NCBI RefSeq assembly: GCF_965638725.1
Contig: NC_134951.1
Coordinates: 73,845,068 to 73,909,067 of the forward strand
Length of the DNA: 64,000 bases
Source of the DNA: Aptenodytes patagonicus
Lineage: Eukaryota > Chordata > Aves > Sphenisciformes > Spheniscidae
Direction of reading: 5' to 3'
How positions within the stretch are numbered: position 1 is the stretch's first letter; each line of letters begins with the position of its first letter. Position numbers and translations under genes: made by a program. This document shows positions 13,268 through 27,705 of the stretch, in pieces. The notes beneath the pieces were generated by a model. The model ran no database searches. It was not told the DNA's origin and saw nothing but the letters and a program-made list of their open reading frames with translations.

Positions 13268-14929
13268 ATGGAAGGTTATTTTTATAGTAAGGTAATAAAC
13301 ATCTTTATAATAAAACACAAAAACTCCACCCACCCAAAACATATACACAAAACCCCTATATCAAATATAAATTCCAGGAGGGTTTTATACACCTAACTTT
13401 ATCTCAGTTCTTATGAAACTGAGAGAGAAGAAATATATTTCAATGTGTTAAAATATATTCCTTTTTCCCAATTGAAACTGACACAGATTTCCCATATCAA
13501 ATAAAATGTCGGAGTTCAGCTATCAATAGTGATGCTCCTATTTGTTCTTTGACTTTTTAATATACCTTCCACTTACAGTGGAAACGCCAGCAGCATGCTG
13601 AATGTATAAAAGCAATTAGCTATGAATAATGTAATCATGTTTTTTACAACATTTTAAGTCTACTTATTCCAAACTATGGGACAGATGTTGGAGAGGTAGA
13701 AGGTGTCATGGTTCCTTCCCCAGCTGACTATGCATTAAAAAGCTGAATTCCATTATAGGTCTACAACTCCATTTTATATTTGTGATACCAGAAAGACATA
13801 CATCATGATCATTTTTCAAGTATACATATTAGTGTTGTGTCCTTTAAAATTGTACTCTTTTCACTGTAATTTGTTGCCTTGCCCTGGAAAAAAAAAAAAA
13901 ACAGTATAAGACTGCTAGGAAAAGGAGCTGAAATTTTCCACCAGCCCCTTGATACCTGTACTTTTTAAAGTAAAACTAATAAAAACTTATTTCAAGCTTT
14001 ATAAGAGATGGATTAGATCGAAACTCCTGAAGCTGTGGAAGGTATGCCAAGGGTCTAACCCATTACTACTGGTCATGAAGTGCATATAGTATACATTCAA
14101 AATTTGCCTCTGGTATGCTTAGCTCACTGGTGCACAACTGCAGTTTCACACAGGTATAATCCCTGTGAATTGGAATTGGTGTTAAACTAGCATAGAACTG
14201 GAGTACCAAAGTTTTGATTGCAATAATGTATTGAGACACGGGGGGAAAAAAAAGATAGAATGAGTGCTAGGAAGCCTCCTGTGGCAAGGCAACAGTTGGA
14301 AAGAAAACTAATCAGATGCAGTTGGAAACAGTTGTTTTTGATAGACTGTAAACAGTAAAAATAATGATTTCTCTATAAGTCATCTGACACCTTCATTACT
14401 GCAATTGCTTATTTAATCCCCTTCACATTAAGAAGCAAATGCAGCTTTATTAGGCAGCTCATGCAAGCTTATTTTTTTCTCTGTATTCTTCACCAGTACT
14501 TACCAATTAACACTGCGCATCAACAACCTGCATTTGTAGCAGCTGCTGAGCTAAAAATGTATTCAGATAGTAGAACAGTATTAAGAACCATCATATTCCT
14601 TCTAGGAATACGACCAAGTGAAGTTACTATTATAAAATACATTTTGAACTACAGCTATATGATACCTGAAAGGGAAATGTTTATCTGTAGACTTTCCATA
14701 ACTGTCCAGCTTAACGATCATTAAATTCTATATTTCATTCTGTAAGTTCCTGGTCCTACTTTAGAGAAGTTCAACTAAGTAAATATCTCAGGTTTGGCCC
14801 ACAGACATCTTACAAAATATTTAATTTTAAATCTTGACTTCTTATGCCACATTGGTTAACTCATCTGCAGAATCTTGGTAGCAGAGCTGTTACAACCAAA
14901 ACAGACTGAGGAAGTAAGAGAAGCCAGGT

Positions 14930-15035
14930 TTGTAAGGAGAAACAATACCTTTTAATAGATCAACTGTTACACTTTACATGGAAAAGCATTCAGACTCAAG
15001 CTTTTCTTAAAGTATGAACCAGAAAAAGCCAAGAA
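14930..15035. repeat. Possible ancient interspersed repeat
   Basis: The phrases 'aataccttttaatagatcaac', 'ggaaaagcattcagactcaa' and 'gcttttcttaaagtatgaac' resemble a widespread old vertebrate repeat pattern (roughly 'ttttattagaccaac...ggaaa.acaagctttcaag'). The family cannot be named with confidence from reading alone. Confidence 0.4.
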
Positions 15036-18000
15036 ACTTTTGGGATCATGTAAGTGCATTTTGTAAGAATACAAAATTCCTGGATTCTGGCCACAGAGAT
15101 TTGACAATTTCCAAAGACATCGTTTCCACAAAGTTTTTATAACAGCTGTAGTTGTGGCTTTATTTAGCCAAATGTCTATAATACATGTTTATTTCCTTTC
15201 CAACGCTGAGCCAGATGTCAAGTGGAAGGCTTGGAGGGATTTTTTTCTGCTGCCTGATTGAAACTTTTTCTGTCTTTCCTCTTCCAGTATGCTGGTGCAG
15301 GTAAGAACACATTTGTATTACATACAAAATACCAGTGAAACCTGAATAAATGACTATAGTTAGCAAAAATGGTTGATGCATTCGATTATCAAAGGAAAAT
15401 ATCATCAGTGCATTTTAGTATCATCATATATTTTAACCTTTTAAACTGAGATTTTAATTGAGAATATTATAAAGTTCCTTCAAATCAGATGCTATATGTT
15501 GTAAGAGAAAATGAATGCATCTTTTTTGCTTTGTTAATTCCCCTTCTTTCTAGGCTGACTGAAGCAAAAGTAGATATATTCTCTATAGAATTGAAATGTG
15601 TTCCTTAATCTGTCTCTGCACTACGTAAAAATCATTGACCCACACTTTGAGACTAATGGGAAGGTCTCAGATGGAGCTAAAGGCTTAAATAGAGGCTTCA
15701 GAAAATGAAAGTCAACCTTCCACTTTTTCCTGAACACAGTCTTAAATGTAAGAAATATAGAGCAGGTTGTAAAATGCAAAAGCTGAATCCACCACATGCT
15801 GTTCCACATTTTTTTAATTTTTTTTTCATGTTCCACATTTCAGATAAACTTTAACAAGAACCTTCTTGCACTGGAATTTTAGTAGATGTGTTTATCCAAT
15901 AATGCTGTTTCTGCAAAGAATTATCATGGAGTAGACAATGTTATATCTGCAAACGGAGTTGTAATAATTTCTTCTGTACCTTGAAATAGCACAGCTCTTG
16001 TACTTTATGACCTCAAAGGAGGCAAGCAGCCCTTGGGATCCAAGTCAGTCTCCATTAAAGTCTTGTAATGCACGCTAATGCAATGTTCCTAAGGGAATGC
16101 CATGGTGATATTTATCCTCGGCCCGCCTGCTAAGAAAATCCCTGCCAAGCAGGAGAGGAGGCATCTGTATGCGTGGTTGAGCGGCATTTTTATGCTAGCA
16201 GATATTGGAGGGCTCTGAAAAGATTCAGATTCAGTAGGAATTGAATTTGAGAAAAACACCTGAGGAAAGGGCATTTAGATTTTTTTTTTCAGTTTGGGGG
16301 CTTAACTTGACATTTAAAGTAATAAAACCATCTGTAAAATCATGCCTTGTCCAGGAGTGCCATTATAACAAGTTGAACTCTTCCAGATCAGATGAAATAA
16401 CAAGTTAATTGTGATCTTAATAGATTTCCCAGGTACTTGCTACAATCAGACCTACCTTTTTAACAGTCCTTATTGCTCATTAATTACATTTCCTCCCTTA
16501 ATTTCTCTATTTCTTTCCTATGCCTTGAGGAGTATGGAAACCAGTACAACTAATCACCTCTGAATTATGCATGTGAATCATCCCAGAAACACATGGTTGG
16601 GATCTTTCTCTAGGTCAAGAGGCCATTTTAGATACAGAATAATTTCTCATCTTGTGGTAGGTAGGGACTTATTGTGAACTTCAGTACAGCCAGAGGCTGT
16701 GTGTAACAACTAGCTCTTAGGCAGGAATTTTCATTCTAAACTAATTAACATGTCCTAAATCCTAAACTGCTGTAAATGAGAAATAATTTAAGATGACTGA
16801 CTCACCTGATAATTCTTTTCTTTCCTATTAAATGTATTGAAATTATCTGAGAACTCCATCAAATGGACTTCAATTAACCTAACTCCCTGACTGCTATGAT
16901 TAAATACTATTTGGATATTATTTTTCTTGTACCATGTCATATTATGACATAAGTTTCAAGTTTAAAGGTGTTACTTGGCGCAATGTATTATTTATATATG
17001 GTGTGATTGCAATGGAGTTGTAATATGCAAATGGGAATACAGTTAGACGCAGAATGTGTGGCTAAAACTGGTATCTGTTTTCTTTAATATACTAATTCAA
17101 TACAATTGTTTAGCAAATGATTCATGAATAGCACTCTACAGAAGACTCTCAGCATATCAAAATGGCACATTTGGATCCTGATCCACAGTATTTTTCGTTG
17201 TCTTGAATGGGATTCAGCTCAGTATTTCTCCTTATATGGGCCTTTCTTTGGCTTACCCGTAAAATCAGTGCTCTATTCCATCTTTCTATCTATCCCCATT
17301 TCTTAAGTGTCAGAGGTTTCTTTGGGTTCACAGGAACAATATCATATGTGATCAGGATATATCTTCAGGTTTTGTAGATCTACAGAGCCAGTCATATATT
17401 CTTTGTTTATCAACAACTAACTGTGACCTTGCAAGGACTTATGAAGTCTACAGAGAATCCAGACCTCGGTTGTTGCATTCCTGCCTGTGGAACCCAAAGG
17501 CAAAAAATCCGAAAAAGTTGTACATTTCTTTATAAGGAATTTTCTAAAGAGTAATGAAAGGTGAACTCCAGTGATATAGTGACACACTTCAATGATATAG
17601 TGAACCTGAAGGTAGCAGGAAACAAAGTTTAGATTAATCATGTTTATGCTTTATGCCGCAGGGTTTTTATCTGATTGTCATTTCCACTGGAAAGTCCAAA
17701 ACCTGCCAATAATTAGACAAACAGCTATGTACGCAAGTGTGTGTGGGAATATACATGCATGTATTGTTATGTACATTGAGTGAGTTAATAAATATGCAGC
17801 AAAGCACATTTTCCCAATGGTATTTGATTTATCATGCAACACTGAAAATGGTAATATGTGTTCCATTTTTCTACCTAAAAATGTAGACTTCCTTAGTTTT
17901 GAGTGATATTTTTATATGTATGAGATTTCAGTTTCTCTGGAAGTATTTTGTGACCCAAAACATCAATTATTCTCTACCTATCTGCATTTACTGATAGTTT

Positions 18001-18467
18001 TAGAAAAGTAAAATCAATGCAGCTGCAATATTGTCAACCACCTAAGTTTCTCTGTATGTGTAAATCTACATAACAAACCAGCCAAAATGAAACTCAGTTA
18101 GAGATTACCAAATCAGACATCCATAATGAAAAGCTTTACCATTTGCTGATATGTGACTCTCTCATATGTTGAATTGGAATATAGCACTCAGATCCCTTAG
18201 ATGTCCAAGACCCAGTCCTTGCTATCACGGGAAACCATATCAAATTACCAAATTCATAAATGTACTAAATTTATGAAGTACCAGCTTAAAATTCAGTTTG
18301 GAACATACTTCCAGAATTTCAGCTCTATGGTAGCTAGAAGCTTCATCTCATTTCTCACCTAAATTTATTCTTTGCTAATTTACACAAACTTGTCTCCCAC
18401 AAGCATTACCCCTTTTTGTTTAAATAGCTTTCCTTCTCCTATGTGTTTATCCCTGATGGAATAAAAA

Positions 18468-18522
18468 GGAAAGGAAGGAAATTATGGAAGGAAATTATGG
18501 AAATTATGGAAGGAAATTATAT
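18468..18522. repeat. Short tandem repeat built on ggaaattatgga
   Basis: About four imperfect copies of a unit close to 'aaggaaattatgg' occur directly one after another, with alternating 'aagg' and no-'aagg' spacers. This is a small minisatellite in otherwise featureless sequence. Confidence 0.75.
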
Positions 18523-21500
18523 CAACTTTAAGCTGTCCTTTTATTTTGAAGTTGTATTTAAAAGAAAAATAAATAAAAAGAAAAATCCGATTCCCCAAGC
18601 TACTCTTTTTTTAATATATATACATTGTGTACTTAATATGAGGCTTTGTGAACAAATACAAAATTGGTGGTTTTGATTACATCATACAGTTACAGGCACA
18701 GCTACTTACATCTATAGGATTAAGGAAATATTTTGAAGATCTCCATAACTAAAAGAAATTTAACCATGAATATGAAGTGTCAGGAAACGCATGAAATCAT
18801 AATCTTCATAATAATTATATGTACCTCCACACAATTATTTTTGACATAAGTAATAACAGTGTCCTCCATCCAAGATGTGGGTACATTGATTGTATGACTG
18901 GAGAAGGGGTCACATTTGTTCAACACCAGAGAAGTGCCACATGCCTTTGACAGGCTGTGAATGCAGTCCTGTAAGCCACAATAATTCAGAGAAGTCACAG
19001 ACATGCTGGGTCCTTCATCAAAGTAGAAAGATAATGGTGTATCTGGAAAATACTTTGCTTGCAACACATTCTCCAAATATTTTCTAGGCTGGAGATGAGC
19101 GGTTCATTAATTAAACAAATTGTCTCCTAACCAAATCAAGTTATTTGAGACACTCTTCAAAACCCAGTCTCTGGGAGTTCTTGTTTGCTGGCAGTCAATA
19201 CTAGCAAAAGGAAAACAAGACTGAAAACATTCGTTTGCCTGGGTTACAGCGCAACCAGCTTTAAAAAGTCTAAATAATTTTTTGTATGTGTGTTTGAATG
19301 GTTCAGCTTAAAAGTTTACCACTACCAAGTACAGATAGAACATAAGCTTTTTTTCCATTTACTTTTATTTGGTTTTATTTTGTTTCCTTGTTCAAAACAT
19401 TAGCAATATGTTCCACTTTAAGCTTGTATCTAAGTTGCAGAACGCAAAGGAAAAATGACAGCTAGACAAGCTGTCCTCGGTAACTTAATATTTGTATCAT
19501 TTACTTAAAATTATTGTCTGAATGAAATTCTTTAATCAGTACATTTCTGAAAAGCCATTATAGAAGAAACAGCTCAAAAAACAAAAATAAAATTATGAAT
19601 TAATTTTTCCTATTAGTTATGTCATACCTGGATAATTACTCCAAGAGGTCTGTAGTATGTATCTAGTGCATCTAAGCATTAAAAAACAGAAGTTTTTTGC
19701 AACATTTGAGCCGAAAATCTCAGGAAATTAGACCTGGCCAGGCCTCTGAAGATGATAACGTAGAAACTGGAAAAAACTGGAAAAAATATCTAAACGTTTA
19801 ACAGTTCTTAAATTAAGTATCAAATTTGATTTAAAAATGACTGACTTGGATTGTTCTTATTTTTTCAGCAGCAGATTCTCCCACAATGAATAATACTCCA
19901 CAAAGTTTTCTCTTTCTTGTAGTGTCACACTTGTACTGTGGTTTTATGCAGATAAGTTACAATGAGATGCTCTTTCAAATTCCTTTGTTTATGTCCAGTA
20001 ATACAAAGAAGTTTAAAATCATAGTGGGTACTCAGGGAAATCCACAGTATAAAGAAGTCCTCAACCAGTGCAGAGCTAGCTAAAAGAAAGCTCTTTAAGC
20101 TGTATGTATGTCGTGGGTTGAATTTGGAAGACCATAGTTCCTGAGCCTGCCAGAGCTCCTTTATCGATGCACAGCTCTTTCAAAGTGTAATCAAACAGCC
20201 TAGATTACAGCAGCCTAAAATCTGCTTTATATTTTACCAGAGCCAGTGTAGAAGCCCTTGAAACCATAATCTTTTCCACTGTGGTCTACTGTTACAGCTA
20301 CAGAGTAAAGCTGGGGCAGGAGAGGTACTCCTTCATTGATTTCTTCACTTTTTAATAGAAAATAATTTAATAATCTGTATGCATTGTAATTATGTAGCAT
20401 GCTGTTTTTACACTGAAGTTTATCATTCAGCAAACACAGATTTAGTATAAAACACAGTACATCTTTGAAGCAGAATTTCTGATAGATTTCTCTCAGGGAC
20501 TTGTTAAGTAGTAATTTAATTAGAAATATAAAATAGAACAGTTGTACGGATTAGTCCTTATTACAGAGACAAATTGTCTATTGGCCATGCACTTATTTAT
20601 TAATCAGATCCTGTAAACATATTTATAAAGAATAGCCAAGAAAAAGTCCCATTGAAATGTCATTCTGACTTTACCAGGTGAAGTTCTTTTTGTTCCATCA
20701 CCGAAAAGCAACCTAATTATCTCATATTTGATTCTAGAACCCTTCAGAATATCATAAATGTGCAAAACCTATTCAATGGGGCTAAGGCCAGGGAAATGAA
20801 ATTTTGAATTAGCCATTCTTTGGGAAAATATATTTAAATGGAGCCTGAAAGTTACAGAACGTGCAATGCCCAATTAAATTTGATCTTTACAGAATCAAGC
20901 CCCTTCTCTATGAAAGTAGGGTACATTAAGCACTTATATTCTTACCTGTACTGAACAGAAAATGAATCGTAAATCAAAGAGCGATGACCCAAGTAGTCCA
21001 CTTAGCTGGATTTCTTTATTCCTGCACAGCAGTAGACTAATGATCCAGAAGGTAATCCCTGTTGTAATCCTTTAGCTATGGATGAAAGGAGACCCTCAGC
21101 CCCTCATCATCACTGGCACTACACTTTAGCATAATATTTTAATACGCATGACATAAATACACAAATGAGTGTTTGCATGGCTCTCTTCCTTCTTCCTTTT
21201 GAAGAACTAATGCTGTTGACAGGCCAGTGTGTAACCTATACCACTCATTACTCACAGAGCAAGTCAAAGGACATATAGCTCTCTTTATCCTAATCTCCTC
21301 GATAACCTGCTAGGGTTTTGCTGTGAACTGACCTCCATTTCCCCTTCCTGAGGCTGGCAAAAGCCAGCAAAGGGCCAGGGGTGCTGCTGCTGTCACCCGG
21401 CTGCCCAGTATCGCAGATGACAGAAGGACAGCATGAGGAGTGTGTTTGTCATCTCCCTCGGCTGCAGGATTAAGGAAGTTGGATTAAGAAATACAGGTTG

Positions 21501-22102
21501 TAGCCGTGTAAAAGGATGCACTTGGAGAACTAGGTGAAACTACCTAATAACCTGGGCATCTGCCTGTTTCAGAATCCAGTTTTCCTTTATGTGCATTAGA
21601 CTGGATTGAGTGCATCCCCCTCCACCCACCCCAAAAAAGGTACTGTATTTCAAGTGCTTGGTGATTCTGCTTCCTCAGCTTTTGGAAACTCAGAAATGTT
21701 TGAGAAGCAACAAAAAAAATTATCCAGACTGAAAAATCAGCTCTTCCAAGGCCCTCTAAACAGGGGCCCTCAAAATCACTAGTCGCTTTTCCAAAATGAC
21801 TGCAATAAAGAAGAGACATTCAGAGTCATTTAGTAATTTCGAAGGTGAAGCTGCATCTGGTAAACTGTAATTTAGGAGTGTTAAACTCACTCTGGAACAT
21901 GACCCCACTGGGGTTTAACACCACACGGGGCTCCAGCACAGTCTCGGAAATGGAGAGTCATTTACAGGATGAGACAAGACAGACTTTGTTTCTTTAGCCT
22001 AACAAAGCAAAGGCTGGGAGGGAAATGCAGTCTATAAATACACCTAGGAATACAACTCCCTGAGAAGAGTAATGGTACTCTTACAATGAGGACATTCATT
22101 AG

Positions 22103-22162
22103 GGTGGTAACAAAGGGTTGGTAAGGTGTCTGTCAAACATTTAGGCTGCCAGTTAAAAGAAG
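22103..22162 (+). repeat. Weak direct duplicate, copy 1
   Basis: The segment with 'taacaaagggttggtaagg', 'tctgtcaaacat' and 'ccagttaaaa' is echoed about 690 bp downstream (22790-22857) by 'caacaaatggtgataaggc', 'tctgtcaaacat' and 'ccagtaaaaa' in the same order and orientation. The shared core is short, so it could be two copies of a dispersed repeat or chance. Confidence 0.35.
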
Positions 22163-22789
22163 GGTCCCAACGAGTACAGCCACTAGATCCAGAAGCTGCC
22201 GTGCAGCAGCAGAATTAAGGGACAAACAACCCAGCTGTGCTCCTGATGGAGTTTCTTAAGTTAATGAATGGACTTGCATGATGTGAGGTCCTCTGACAGC
22301 AAGAGATGACTCCTTCTTTCTTCTCAAAGCAAGAGTCTTAAATCTACAGGGAACAAAAAGCCATATATAAACTAGGTTTAACACCAGGTACTTTTTTGAA
22401 GACACAGTCTTCACCTGCTTTATCTCAACATTCACCAGTTTCTTCTTTCTTACTACATGCTTCATTTCTCAAGACCGGAGCTCTGGCACCGGCTTTGTAA
22501 TGCCGAGCACAATGCATTGTTCTGGAAGGAATCACCAGATGGGAATGAAACCATCGGCACCAAATCTAGAGTTTTTCAAACTCTTCTTACTTTTTAACCA
22601 AGATTTAGTCTTTCTGCATAAATTATATATCCCTAGCTTTGTCATGAAGAGTCTTCCTAGAATACAGCAGTTTGCTTTCTATACTCCCTAATAAGAGGCA
22701 AAATTGCTTGCTTAAAACAGTGTGCAGATGTTCTAGCTGTGATTATGGGAAGAGGGATTGGCTGAAAGACAAAGATGAAGAGCTGTGTT

Positions 22790-22857
22790 AGAATAGCAAC
22801 AAATGGTGATAAGGCATCTGTCAAACATACTTGTGACAACTTCCAGTAAAAAGCAGT
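22790..22857 (+). repeat. Weak direct duplicate, copy 2
   Basis: Second copy of the segment described at 22103-22162. It shares the exact 12-mer 'tctgtcaaacat' with similar flanks in the same order. Extent approximate. Confidence 0.35.
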
Positions 22858-25605
22858 TCAATGGTATATAAAATAAGCAAACAACTGGGAGCCACCCAGG
22901 CTCCGTATAAATGATTTCTTCTCTATCAAAAAGCTGATGTGCAAGAACTTGACACCTCCTACCATTTGGCCAAGTGGCAATACTATCAGGTAACTTTACA
23001 AGCAAAACTAGAGACTGGTCTGTCTTTGCCCTACCCAGTCAATAGCCTGGCTATTTCATACGCTTCTGGCAAAAATTGCTGCTCTGTGTACATTCCCTAA
23101 GTAGAAAGGTCTTCACTGATCAATCTCATCTAACATAGGAGACAGTGACTGTTTTTAGCTTCTCTTCTGCTTTCCCCCCATGCCAAAAAGAGGATATGTG
23201 TTGAATAAGAGCAAATTCTGGCTTGACAACCATTAAGTAATAGGATCAACATATTAAAAGCATTTATATCCCATGTTTGGAAATAAGTTAGGCTCTTAGA
23301 TGCTGTGGTCTCATTGAACTGTGAAACAGGGCTTCTAAATGCCTAAGACAGTTCCAGAAAAGATCCAGAAAATGGATCTATGCACTAACCTCATGTACAC
23401 TCTTTTAAGTGTATTATCCTATGCAAAACTATCTAGTATTAAATAATTCACTCAGTGGGGAAGGACAAGATCTTTTTTCTCCTTTTTTCCCCTCATTATT
23501 GAAACAATCCCCATTCTTCCCCCAAAAAACGCTCTATTGAAAATATTGTTCTCACCATGACAATGTTGATATTTAGGTAAGAGAATTTTCTTTTTTACTG
23601 TACCATTATATGTCACTTTCAGCTTAATCTTTGAATATTCAGTCATATTTTTATTTACAAATGTTGATAATTAAGTTATTGAAAATACTTATCCTCACAA
23701 GGGAAAGCTGGTTTTTTCCCTCCCCTACTAAGTGGCCTGCATGTATCTGTGTATAAAACTGAAGTAAAACTTTTCCCGTTTGTTTACTTCAGAAGCAGAA
23801 GATGCATCAAATTATTCTTCAGACTTTTTAAAAGATTGATGTAAAAAGACCGGTGTCTGGTTTCCTACGTCCAATCCTAAACCAGCTTGTCAACTTGGCA
23901 AGCAATTTGTCTGTGACGGTTCCAAAGCAGAAAGGAGAAAAGCTGAAAATGTTGTAGTTGCCTGAGCCAGTGCGAGCCCCAGGAGGCCACATGTTCTGTT
24001 TGATGTAGCCAAGGAAAGGTCAGCCTTCTGCACCAGTCACAAACCAAATGGGAAATCTCCAGTGGGAAGTCAGGAGCTGTTTGTGAGCAGGACAGGTTGT
24101 TCCTGCAAATCTGGTTGTGCCAGGTTCTCTGCAACACTCATCTCCATAACCAAGGCTGGCAGTTATTAGATTGCTGCACCGTAAATTTAAGGTCTGTTGT
24201 AATTGTTCCTCTCACAAACATAGATATACATTCATACGCTAGCTTTGCAAGCCGAAGGTGAGAGTATTAACAAAGAGTGGGGAAGCTTGTGGTAAGTGGA
24301 GGAGGCAGAGAAGAAATAAGGAAAAATAAAAGAGGTAGTGGAAAGCATAGGTAGTATCACAAAAGGCAATGGACAGCCTTTTCCATCTACCTTTCCCTAA
24401 TGCCTTGCAAGCAAATATATTGTTCCTGTATACATACATCTCTTCCCAAAAGGTCTGCCTTTGGGGAGAATTCAATATTCCTGTACATGAAGTTATACCT
24501 CTGCTTTGGATCCAGGTTACCCATTTTCATATTTTTAAGCAGAAATTTTGTCTCAGACTTTCAGGTGGAACAAATACTCTAGGTCCTCAAACCCATTTAA
24601 AATATCAGAGGAGCTGTTAGGTTTTCATTCATTTTTAATGTGTTTTTACCAGCTGAAATTTTAAAATTTTTTGTCAACTTTTGTAATTCTCATGGTCTTA
24701 TAAATAATCCTGAGGGTTGCTCTTGAGCGGGTGATGATTGTACAGATGCACACAAGCATGCAAATCCCCCCTGTGGATTCAGGACCAGAAAATATCCCCT
24801 TCCGGTGCTGGTAAAGATGCACTTAAAGGTGATTCTGTCCCTTTCTTTAAGAGCTCCATGGGGTAGGTCCGAAAAGCAAACCCCATTCAATAAAACAAAA
24901 AACAATGAGTTCTATCCTCTACAATTGCAGGTGTTCCTACCCCGGGTTAGAAATGAAATTCTGGAGAAACATGGTGAGATGTTTCTTTCACATATACCCC
25001 AATAACTGTTAAGTTTTATTCCGTCCTCCCGAGCGGTTGCATTCTCTCTGCCAGTGATGCTCTTCTAAATCTCCCGGGCATTTGTTTTCCTCCTAGCAGT
25101 CCTCTTGACACTCTCTTTGGAGCTGCCCCTTTCATTCTCCTAATTAATGCAACACTTTAATTCCACTCATGACATTTTGCAGATGGGTTGTAAGATTGGT
25201 GTCATGTCAAGACTCATTGACAGACTGAAAATTTGTCTCATTCAATGAAATGTTGCAATTTTCTCTTCAATTTTATCATTTAACCTTACCATAACCACTT
25301 GCCCGTGGAGTTGAGGTGAACAATGTTACATCTTCCACAATTAACTAGTCTCAATGTATTAATTGGGCCTTATATCTCCTATAGAATGTCAAAAGTTGTT
25401 ATGACAAGTTAAAAGCCATCCTGTAACACAAATATCAAGTCAGCTATATTATTCTGGAGGTTAATATCTCTCCTTTCAGTGCTAGGTTTTGCTAAAATGT
25501 ACATAAAATTTAGCACGCCTTTTAGACTGTCTATTTGCTAAACCTCTGAGGAAGCTATCACGGTATTATTTTAGCTATTACAATAAGGATATTACTTTTG
25601 TATTT

Positions 25606-25644
<39 letters not shown>

Positions 25645-27705
25645 ATTTCCTAATAAGCGTCCCTTTTTTCTGTAACCCACTCCATCTCCATTGTAACAGA
25701 GAAAATACATGTTCTAAGGTTCTGCAGTTTTCTGTGAAGAACGAAATATTGGGGAGATTAAACATTAGGCATGGAAGACAAGTTCTTCCATCAGATGCCT
25801 TATGGGTAAACTGGAAATAAATAAAAGAAGGCAAATTTAGAAAAAAAAATAAAGATTTCTGGAATTGTAGAGTCAAAAGTTTGATCACTCCAATTTTGTT
25901 ACTTTAAATTGAGTGAATGAACATTATGTATATTTAAACAAACAGTTCTGTGTATGAAGACCACATGCCGCTTTGCTTCTGGTTAATTTTTTTCACTTAT
26001 TTTTTTAAAGATTACTTATCACAGAAATCCTAACAAAGTTCAAACTACACTGAAGAAAATTTCCAGTTAAGTACTATAGCATCAGTCTGTTTGTATCCTT
26101 CAACTATTTCCAAAGCCACTTTTGCACTCAAATTTTCATCGTGATAGGAATTGAGAGTGGACCACCATTAGAAGACCACTTTTCAAGAGAAGACTTCAAA
26201 ATTATGTCTAACTTTTGTGAACCATTCATCGGCTTAGGCTAAAATAAATTCTGTCAAGGCTAGACAGAAATAGCAATAATAGCATCTGATCTGTGCAAGC
26301 TGGTTTTCTTTTAACATGCAGTTGCCAATATTAAAAAAAAATTGCAAATCAGAAGGCTACATATTTATGAGAACTAGTCTCCATAAATCACAAATTTTAT
26401 CCTGTTTGAAGCTTCCTTCTAAATTAGAACAGTAAACTTGGAAGTTAAACTTGTAAATCAGTTTTATCACTGTCTATGTGTGCATATGTATAAGTATATT
26501 TGAAATTCCAAATTGAACTTGTAAGTAGGCCTGATAAGTTTTCCTACTTCGAATTTCATCTCTTTCTAGGAGGTGGGAGGGGAGTCTTGGGAGTGTTATG
26601 GCTGGTATCATGCATGAATATGCATTTCATATGTTGTGCATGCAGTACCGCGCACTTTCCTTACTGCAATGGAACTATCGGTCCTTACAACAGTAAATAA
26701 TTCTTTAGAAAATGATCCAATTAGTTAAATCTGCAATTTTAATAAAATACAACCAGATTCTGATTCACAGCAACAGTGAATCAGCTGCAGATTTCCAGTT
26801 CCATACTAAGCTACAATGATATAAAGCTAAAGAAACGGGGACTGGAGACTTGCCTGTCTTTCCTAATATAACATAGTATACCTCAGTTAAAAAAGAGTAT
26901 CCTCCTCTATTACTGTAGTAGATACAGCACTTACTGAGACCTCTACTGTTCCAGGTATCTGTAGCACTGATTCAAACCAGTAATAGTTTGCCGTGATAAT
27001 AAAATGATTTATTGTATGCATACTCTGTAAATTACATTCATTCTGAAAAAATAGTGAAGTGTCTTCAGATCTATTTTATATATAAGGAATAGTTTCACCA
27101 TCAAAGCTACAGACAATTAAGTGTAGAATAACTGGTGACTTTAGGCATCAAACGAATCAAGGGATAGCATTCTTTGCATGCTTTGTCAGCTCCAGAGCAT
27201 CCAAAACACAACTGAAAATAAAGGATACATTTCTGGTCTTAATATAATTTGTATATTGTAAAATATTAAAAATGTGAACGGGAAGGAAAGATGCTGTCGG
27301 AGGTCAAATAATTTTTAATGCTTTTTCATTTTCTCTAGTTGCTTGGTAAGCTGATGGAAAAGCATTCCCTTTTGCTTGGCAGTAACCTTCAGAGATCTTT
27401 GTAATGCAGTTTTGCACACTTTGTATATTCTTTTCCTCATGTTTTTATACTTGTTTATGAAGCTATCTGGAAATGTATCCCTATTATCATACAGGCTTAT
27501 CTGAAGTTGTACCACACATAAAATAAGCCAATTAATTAGTAATGATGGGCTCTTTTCAGCTGCACACTCATTTTCAAATGAATTTATTGAAGTAAAGGAT
27601 TTACAGCATATGGACTCACAGACTTCTCATGAGTTAAACCGGCATCCATATGTACAGCTTTCAGTAGAGAACTCTAGAGTAATATTTACAATGTAAATAT
27701 CAACT
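22858..27705. other. Non-coding stretch up to the VIP 3' end
   Basis: No supported exon on either strand. It includes a (TA)n microsatellite at 25611-25641. The part nearest VIP (about 27000-27705) may be VIP 3'UTR if a distal polyadenylation site is used: minus-strand AATAAA motifs lie at 27583-27588 and 27008-27013. Confidence 0.55.
25611..25641. repeat. (TA)n microsatellite
   Basis: An uninterrupted run of alternating t and a, about 15 dinucleotides, is seen directly in the sequence and ends at 'tgtgattt'. Confidence 0.95.

Larger units (their letters stand above)
13268..22102. other. Long non-coding stretch, no gene seen
   Basis: I saw no exon-like segment with consistent splice sites and no known protein. 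Open frames are short and overlapping. It holds a possible ancient repeat at 14930-15035 and a short tandem repeat at 18468-18522, listed separately. The rest is ordinary AT-rich intergenic sequence as far as can be judged by reading. Confidence 0.6.
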
